Shown one piece after another: positions 1-5,599 of a stretch of 5,599 bases of DNA. The notes beneath the pieces are model-generated. The model saw only the letters and a list, made by a program, of their open reading frames with translations. It was not told the origin of the DNA and made no database searches. Every line of letters begins with the position of its first letter. Positions within the stretch are counted from its first letter, which is position 1. A program made the translations under genes and the position numbers. Source of the stretch: an uncultured Prevotellaceae bacterium (GTDB lineage Bacteria; Bacteroidota; Bacteroidia; Bacteroidales; Bacteroidaceae); contig CAMJLI010000136.1 of assembly GCA_946406585.1 (NCBI GenBank), positions 1-5,599 of the forward strand. Direction: 5' to 3'.

Positions 1-1073
1 TTTTTGGGCAACATGTCCATCACGGTGTCGATGTCCTTGTCGTCCACCATGCCGAAGACGATGCGCAGCTGTCGGCATGGCTGGCTTGCTATTTGCGGTG
101 CCAGATATTGCCATCCTCCGACGTTGTGGCCGGTGTCGCACACCACTTTCGGACTGTCGCCTATCTTTTGCCAGCGGCCCATCAGTCCTGTGGCGTCGCA
201 CACGCCAGACAGGCCTTTTGCAATGTCTTTGTCGCCAATCTTCAGTCCGGACTGTCGGAGCAGCGGTATGGCGTTCAGTATGGTGTTGGTGTTCTTTGCT
301 TGGTAGTCGCCGCCCAGTTCTCCGTGAATCATGCCATGGTGGCGTGTGGCGTAGTCGATGCCACACGTGGCGGTGGGTGTGGCTGAAATCACTTCTGGCT
401 GGTCTTCTGCAAAGATGATGGGTGAACTCATCTCCTTTGCTTTCTCCTCAAACACTTGTCGGGTTTCCTCGTCGTATTCCCCGATGAGGGTGTTTACTCC
501 ATGTTTGATGATGCCGGCCTTTTCTGTTGCTATCTGCGCGAGTGAGCTTCCAAGAAGTTGGGTGTGGTCCTTGGAGATGTTGGTTATGATGGAGAGGATG
601 GGAGTGATGATGTTGGTGCAGTCGAGTCTGCCGCCAAGGCCTACCTCCACCACGGCGATGTCCACTTTTTTCTCATTGAAAAATTCAAATGCCATTGCAG
701 TGGTGAGTTCGAAGAATGACGGGTGGAGGGGTTCGAAAAAAGAGCGGTGCTGTTTCACGAAACCCATGACGAAAGCCTTGCTTGCCATTTTCCCGTTCAC
801 GCGTATGCGCTCGCGGAAGTCCACCAGGTGTGGCGAAGTGTATAAGCCCACTCTGTAGCCAGCTGCCTGCAGGATGGCGGCAAGTGTGTGTGATACCGAA
901 CCTTTGCCGTTGGTGCCGGCCACATGGATGGTGAGGAAATTCCGATGTGGGTGTCCGAGGTGTTCGTCGAGGGCGTGAGTGTTGTATAGTCCCTCTTTAT
1001 AAGCACCCACCCCAATCTTCTCGAAGACTGGGGTGCTGTTGTATAGGTATTCCACGGTTTGTTCGTAGTCCAT
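1..1073 (-). CDS. folC: Bifunctional dihydrofolate synthase / folylpolyglutamate synthase, 3' end cut off by the window
   Basis: This Mur-ligase-like ATPase adds glutamate to dihydropteroate and/or to reduced folates in the cytoplasm, making dihydrofolate and retaining polyglutamylated folate cofactors. The frame opens at ATG 1073 and continues to the left edge, giving 357 residues; family members are usually about 420-440, so roughly the last 70-80 are missing. Visible motifs are the P-loop GTNGKGS (residues 53-59), YTSPHL (78-83) followed by FRERI, the metal/ATP core VEVGLGGRLD (142-151), SKDHTQLLG (167-175) with the following IATEKAGI, GRWQ (299-302), and the C-terminal-domain signature DTGHN (313-317). 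The order and spacing match FolC throughout, with no frameshift. It starts 8 bp after the dnaJ stop and is probably cotranscribed with it. There is no Shine-Dalgarno sequence, as is normal in Bacteroidetes. Whether it has both activities or only one cannot be told from the sequence alone. Confidence 0.95.
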   Translation of the reverse strand, partial: MDYEQTVEYLYNSTPVFEKIGVGAYKEGLYNTHALDEHLGHPHRNFLTIHVAGTNGKGSVSHTLAAILQAAGYRVGLYTSPHLVDFRERIRVNGKMASKAFVMGFVKQHRSFFEPLHPSFFELTTAMAFEFFNEKKVDIAVVEVGLGGRLDCTNIITPILSIITNISKDHTQLLGSSLAQIATEKAGIIKHGVNTLIGEYDEETRQVFEEKAKEMSSPIIFAEDQPEVISATPTATCGIDYATRHHGMIHGELGGDYQAKNTNTILNAIPLLRQSGLKIGDKDIAKGLSGVCDATGLMGRWQKIGDSPKVVCDTGHNVGGWQYLAPQIASQPCRQLRIVFGMVDDKDIDTVMDMLPK

Positions 1074-1081
1074 GGCAAATG

Positions 1082-2242
1082 TCAGTTGAAGTAGTTCTTG
1101 AATCTCTGGAAGATGCTTTGCTTTGTGGATTTGTCGCTCTTGAAATTGTCGCTGTGCTGCATCTTCTGCAGTGCTTCCTTCTCTTCCCTCGACAAGGTCT
1201 TAGGCACGTATACGCTGATGTTGACGATGATGTCGCCCGTGCCTCTGCCATAGCCTTGCACGGCAGGCAATCCCTTGCCTCTCAGTCGTTTGGTGGTGCC
1301 TGGCTGGATGCCCGGCTCAAGGTTTATTTTCAGCGACTTGCCTTCCACTGTAGGGATTTTCACCTCTCCTCCCAAGGCGGCGGTGGGGAAGTCGAGCAGC
1401 AGGTTGTATATCAAGTCGTTGTCTTGGCGTATGAAGGTTTCGTTTTCTTCTTCAGAAATGAACACCTGTATGTCGCCGGCGATGCCGTTGTGGGGTCCTG
1501 CATTGCCCTTGCCTTGTATGGTGAGCACCATGCCGTCGGCCACTCCTGCGGGTATCTTGACCTCCACCACTTCTTCGCCCTTTATCACGCCGTCGCCACC
1601 GCATTCCTTGCATTTGTTCTTTATGATGGTGCCTTCGCCGTGGCATGTGGGGCACGGGCCTTGCGTCTGCATGATGCCGAAGAGGGTCTGTTTCGTCTGC
1701 ACGGTGTATCCGCTGCCGTGGCATGTGCTGCAAGTCTCAGGGGTGCTGCCTGCCTCTGCCCCTGTGCCGTGGCAATGTGGGCAGGCGATGTCCTTTTTCA
1801 CGCGGAACTTCTTTGTCACGCCTGTTGACACCTCTTGCAGGTTGAGCTTCACTTTCAGGCGCAGGTCGCCGCCACGGTATTTGCGCTGGCTGCTGCCGCC
1901 GCGACTGCCTCCAAAGCCTCCGAAGCCTCCAAAGCCTCCGCCTTCGAAGACGCTGCCGAACATCGAGAAGATGTCGTCCATGGTGAAGCCGCCACTGCTG
2001 AAGCCGCCAAAGCCGCCGGGGGCGTCGAAGCCGAATTGGTCGTACTGCTGGCGCTTCTTGGGGTCGTGGAGCACGTCGTATGCCTCGGCGGCTTCCTTGA
2101 ACTTCTCTTCGGCCTCCTTGTTGTCGGGGTTGCGGTCGGGGTGATATTTGATGGCTATCTTACGATAGGCTTTCTTGATGTCTTCTTCTGATGCGTTTTT
2201 GTCCACACCAAGTACCTCGTAGTAGTCTCTTTTGTTTGCCAT
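1082..2242 (-). CDS. dnaJ: Chaperone protein DnaJ (type I Hsp40)
   Basis: DnaJ delivers unfolded clients to DnaK and stimulates its ATPase in the cytoplasm. The protein is complete at 386 residues, close to the family norm of about 375-390. In order it shows an N-terminal J domain (about 4-70) with the essential HPD tripeptide at 34-36, a Gly/Phe-rich linker (about 74-116), a zinc-binding domain with four CxxCxGxG modules (cysteine pairs 154/157, 171/174, 197/200 and 211/214) and the C-terminal substrate-binding domains. All eight zinc cysteines are present, so this is a canonical type I DnaJ. The start is supported by [13 protein letters not shown], the usual DnaJ opening. It lies 37 bp after grpE and 8 bp before folC on the same strand. 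The grpE-dnaJ pair is a common chaperone arrangement; dnaK is not in the window. Confidence 0.98.
   Translation of the reverse strand: MANKRDYYEVLGVDKNASEEDIKKAYRKIAIKYHPDRNPDNKEAEEKFKEAAEAYDVLHDPKKRQQYDQFGFDAPGGFGGFSSGGFTMDDIFSMFGSVFEGGGFGGFGGFGGSRGGSSQRKYRGGDLRLKVKLNLQEVSTGVTKKFRVKKDIACPHCHGTGAEAGSTPETCSTCHGSGYTVQTKQTLFGIMQTQGPCPTCHGEGTIIKNKCKECGGDGVIKGEEVVEVKIPAGVADGMVLTIQGKGNAGPHNGIAGDIQVFISEEENETFIRQDNDLIYNLLLDFPTAALGGEVKIPTVEGKSLKINLEPGIQPGTTKRLRGKGLPAVQGYGRGTGDIIVNISVYVPKTLSREEKEALQKMQHSDNFKSDKSTKQSIFQRFKNYFN
1907..1939 (-). repeat. 9-bp tandem repeat encoding the FGG repeats of the DnaJ linker
   Basis: On the plus strand the unit GCCTCCAAA (one copy GCCTCCGAA) occurs at 1907-1915, 1916-1924 and 1925-1933, followed by a partial copy at 1934-1939. 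On the coding strand this spells repeated Gly-Gly-Phe within about residues 102-113 of DnaJ. The copies are nearly identical at DNA level, so slippage could change the linker length between strains without shifting the frame. Confidence 0.85.
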
Positions 2243-2279
2243 TGTATTTCTTGTTGCTTGACGGGTTGATTGTCACGGC

Positions 2280-2864
2280 TTATTGTCCCACTGCCACCTT
2301 GGCATAGCGGATTACCTTGCCGTTGAGTGTATAGCCTGTCTGTATGCTGTCGATGACCTTGCCTTTTTTGTCATCGCCCATGCCAGGCACCATGGCGACG
2401 GCCTCGTGGTAGTCGGTGCTGAAGTCCTTGCCTTCGGTATCGATGCGCTCCACGCCTTCTCCTTTCAGAATGTTCATGAATTTCTTGTATATCAAGTCCA
2501 TGCCTTCGCGCAGCGCCTCCACGTCTTCGGTCTTCTTGCCGTTTTCGATGGCACGCTCCATGTCGTCGATGACAGGGAGGATCTTGGTAATGGTCCTTTC
2601 TCCACCGTTGAGTATCAGTTCTGCCTTTTCCTTCATGGTGCGCTTGCGGTAGTTTTCAAACTCTGCCACCTTGCGCAAGTATTTGTCGTTCAGCTCTTCG
2701 ATTTTCTCTTGAGCTGCTTCCAATGGGTCTTTGGCTTCAGCCTCTTCTGTCACTTCGGCTTGTGGTTCTTCGGCTTTGCCTTCCTCACCTTGTTCCTCTG
2801 TGGCCTGGGTGTCTTTCAACTCCTCTTCCTTTTCGTCTATTTCTTTCTTTTCGTTTTCGTCCAT
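2280..2864 (-). CDS. grpE: Nucleotide exchange factor GrpE
   Basis: GrpE is a homodimer that releases ADP from DnaK and so resets the DnaK-DnaJ folding cycle. From ATG 2864 the protein has 194 residues (opening MDENEKKEID), near the usual 190-200. It has a very acidic, Glu-rich disordered N-terminus (about 1-45), a long helical coiled-coil segment including ENYRKRTMKEKAELILNGG, the ILPVIDDMERAI helix, and the C-terminal beta domain with DYHEAVAMVPG and the signature QTGYTLNGKVIRYAKVAVGQ at the very end. The frame stays open upstream to another ATG at 2963, which would add 33 Lys-rich residues and bring the gene within 24 bp of the ABC-F stop. I favour 2864 because it gives the normal length, resembles what I recall of Bacteroides GrpE starts, and leaves the inverted repeat at 2902-2936 outside the coding region. 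The start is less certain than the identity. dnaJ follows after 37 bp. Confidence 0.95.
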   Translation of the reverse strand: MDENEKKEIDEKEEELKDTQATEEQGEEGKAEEPQAEVTEEAEAKDPLEAAQEKIEELNDKYLRKVAEFENYRKRTMKEKAELILNGGERTITKILPVIDDMERAIENGKKTEDVEALREGMDLIYKKFMNILKGEGVERIDTEGKDFSTDYHEAVAMVPGMGDDKKGKVIDSIQTGYTLNGKVIRYAKVAVGQ

Positions 2865-2898
2865 GATCGTAGGTTTTTGTTTCTTCTCTTTGTCCTGC

Positions 2899-2936
2899 AA
2901 AAAACTTGCCAAACTTGAAAAATGTTGGGCAAGTTT
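2899..2936 (-). promoter_or_regulatory. Inverted repeat with T-run between the ABC-F gene and grpE; candidate terminator, attenuator or operator
   Basis: Read on the transcribed minus strand, AAACTTGCC (2936-2928) is perfectly repeated in reverse as GGCAAGTTT (2910-2902) across a 17-base spacer. The second arm runs into six T (2904-2899), the shape of an intrinsic terminator. The spacer itself holds another CAAGTTT (2917-2911) that can pair with the same 5' arm, giving a shorter alternative 7-bp stem. The element lies between the ABC-F stop (2988) and the preferred grpE start (2864). It does not match CIRCE. If grpE instead starts at 2963, the element would be inside the coding region. Function is inferred from shape only. 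Confidence 0.45.
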
Positions 2937-2987
2937 CTTGATTTTCCGCTTTTTTGTGCTCATGTGCCAGTCTCGACAGTTGTTTTT

Positions 2988-4634
<1,647 letters not shown>

Positions 4635-4703
4635 TCAATGCTTTTCCTTCGTTCTCTCTGAATATGCGTCGCCTGTTTCGTAGGCCGTTGTCCTTTTCGC
4701 CGG

Positions 4704-4737
4704 CAAAGGTACGAAAAAAAAAGAATATATGGATAAA
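4704..4737 (-). promoter_or_regulatory. Putative Bacteroidetes-type promoter of the ABC-F/grpE/dnaJ/folC operon
   Basis: On the minus strand TACCTTTG (4711-4704) matches exactly the Bacteroidetes primary-sigma -7 box TAnnTTTG. About 22 bases upstream is TTTA (4737-4734), a weak version of the -33 TTTG box; the region between is very A/T-rich. Transcription would begin near 4698, giving a leader of roughly 90 bases before the ABC-F ATG at 4607. The -7 box is convincing, the -33 box is poor. Confidence 0.55.
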
Positions 4738-4810
4738 ACTCTTGAAAATAGTTAAGTAGGTGTTCATAATTGAACATGGTCACCCTTGAGAAGTGTGCCA
4801 AAAGCAAAGT

Positions 4811-4870
4811 GAATAGGGGTTCCCCCTTGCGATAGTAGGGATTTCCCCTTATATGATAGGGAAAACCTTT
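4811..4870. repeat. Three diverged tandem units with GGG/CCC half-palindromes
   Basis: Three related stretches begin at 4811 (GAATAGGGGTTCCCCCTT), 4831 (GATAGTAGGGATTTCCCCTT) and 4855 (GATAGGGAAAACCTTT). The period is 20-24 bases. The first contains the inverted repeat AGGGG/CCCCT (4815-4819 and 4823-4827) around a 3-base spacer, and the second has AGGG/CCCT (4837-4840 and 4846-4849). They sit between the operon promoter and the plus-strand gene, a position suited to a regulator binding site. No known operator is matched. Confidence 0.5.
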
Positions 4871-4900
4871 CTTATTTATTAAGGATGATATGTTTCTTTG
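4868..4900 (+). promoter_or_regulatory. Weak candidate promoter for the plus-strand exported-protein gene
   Basis: TTTCTTTG (4893-4900) is one base away from the Bacteroidetes -7 box TAnnTTTG (second base T instead of A). TTTC (4868-4871), 21 bases upstream, is a one-mismatch -33 box. A start near 4907 would give a leader of about 65 bases to ATG 4973. No better -7 candidate is present on this strand in the intergenic region, but two imperfect boxes in A/T-rich DNA are weak evidence. Confidence 0.25.
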
Positions 4901-4972
4901 CAGATAGTTTTTTGTAAAAGCCTTTTTAAGCAAATTCAGCCATCGTCGAAATCAACCAAACCCAATATAACG

Positions 4973-5599
4973 ATGAAAAAGAAACTACTATCCATCATGA
5001 TGCTGCTGTCCATCATGCTCTGCGCAAATGCGCAGAAGAACAGCTCCTCCCCAAAACAGCTGCCTCAGCCCATTCAGGAGCTAATTGAAAACATGGTTTA
5101 TGTGGAGGGCGGCACGTTCACCATGGGAAGCAACTTGGAACGACAAGAACTTGAATTTGGAAAAGAGGACCCAGAACATCAGGTTACCGTCAGTCCTTTC
5201 TTCATCTGCCGCTATGAGGTGACTCAGGATGTGTGGGATGCAGTAATGGGTAATAACAAGTCGCCTATAAAAGGTGCGAAACTGCCCGTGGGTGACGTTT
5301 GCTGGGATGACTGCCAGGAATTTGTCCTAAAACTCGTTCTCATGACTGGCGTTAACTTCCGCCTTCCCACAGAGGCTGAGTGGGAGTTCGCTGCCCGTGG
5401 AGGCAACAAGAGCCGTCACACCAAATACAGTGGGAGCAACACAATAGACTCTGTGGCGTGGTACCAATTCAACAGCGGCAACAAACTGCATACCGTGGGC
5501 CAGAAGGCGCCCAACGAACTGGGCCTATACGACATGAACGGCAATGTATGGGAATGGTGTTACGACTATTATGACCGTTATGACAAATCTGCCCAGACC
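4973..5599 (+). CDS. Exported protein with formylglycine-generating enzyme (SUMF1/FGE-sulfatase) domain, 3' end cut off by the window
   Basis: True members of this fold oxidise a sulfatase cysteine to formylglycine, but many bacterial relatives have other or unknown roles. From ATG 4973, 209 residues are visible and the frame is open at the right edge. Residues 1-20 form a Sec signal peptide (KKK, a Leu/Met/Ile-rich core, then ANA before Gln21), the common Bacteroidetes signal peptidase I pattern, so it is probably periplasmic or surface-exposed. Cys17 is not in a proper lipobox. The domain begins at about 41 with MVYVEGGTFTMGS and continues with YEVTQDVWDAVMG (81-93), FRLPTEAEWEFAARGG (129-144) and LGLYDMNGNVWEWCYDYY (184-201 region), all hallmarks of the fold. 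The C-terminal part, where the catalytic cysteines of genuine enzymes lie, is outside the window, so enzyme activity cannot be judged. No sulfatase gene is visible next to it. The gene is divergent from the chaperone operon. Confidence 0.92.
   Translation, partial: MKKKLLSIMMLLSIMLCANAQKNSSSPKQLPQPIQELIENMVYVEGGTFTMGSNLERQELEFGKEDPEHQVTVSPFFICRYEVTQDVWDAVMGNNKSPIKGAKLPVGDVCWDDCQEFVLKLVLMTGVNFRLPTEAEWEFAARGGNKSRHTKYSGSNTIDSVAWYQFNSGNKLHTVGQKAPNELGLYDMNGNVWEWCYDYYDRYDKSAQT

Noticed and set aside
947..2191. Long plus-strand open frames opposite dnaJ (947-1828, 1275-2144, 1835-2191)
   Set aside because: These are antisense shadows of dnaJ; their Pro/Lys or Ala/Val-rich sequences come from the complement of its Gly/Phe and Glu/Lys codons, and dnaJ itself is unambiguous.
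2899..2936. CIRCE heat-shock operator (HrcA site) ahead of grpE
   Set aside because: The arms AAACTTGCC/GGCAAGTTT do not match TTAGCACTC/GAGTGCTAA, and the spacer is 17 bases instead of 9.
4973..5032. Lipoprotein signal (Cys17) in the FGE-fold protein
   Set aside because: The residue before Cys is Leu and not Gly/Ala/Ser, while ANA followed by Gln at 20/21 is a good signal peptidase I site.

Overview
The window reads as chromosomal DNA of a Bacteroidales bacterium, most likely close to Prevotella or Bacteroides. The evidence is the protein sequences, the absence of clear Shine-Dalgarno sequences (starts are preceded by A-rich leaders), and a good match to the Bacteroidetes -7 promoter box (TAnnTTTG) ahead of the main operon. 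The genus is an inference; no rRNA or other taxonomic marker is present.

Layout: about four fifths of the window is one minus-strand gene series, read from right to left. It holds an ABC-F family ATPase (4607 to 2988), grpE (to 2280), dnaJ (2242 to 1082) and folC (from 1073, running off the left edge). The spacing is short (8 bp between dnaJ and folC, 37 bp between grpE and dnaJ), which fits an operon. A putative promoter lies at 4704-4711, about 100 bp before the ABC-F gene. Between the ABC-F stop and the likely grpE start is a 9-bp inverted repeat followed by six T on the transcribed strand. It could act as a partial terminator, an attenuator or an operator.

A 365-bp intergenic region (4608-4972) follows. 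It contains the operon promoter, three related GATA/GGG...CC-rich half-palindromes (about 4811-4870) and the leader of a divergent plus-strand gene. That gene (from 4973, running off the right edge) encodes an exported protein with a formylglycine-generating-enzyme/sulfatase-modifying-factor fold.

Functionally, the operon joins protein quality control (GrpE is the nucleotide exchange factor and DnaJ the J-domain co-chaperone of DnaK, which is not in this window) with a probable ribosome-associated ABC-F ATPase and folate polyglutamylation. These are mostly housekeeping genes, and I see no mobile element, CRISPR array, tRNA, rRNA or obvious new defence or biosynthetic system. The most distinctive observations are the strongly asymmetric ATP sites of the ABC-F protein, the inverted repeat ahead of grpE, and the short repeat cluster in the divergent intergenic region.
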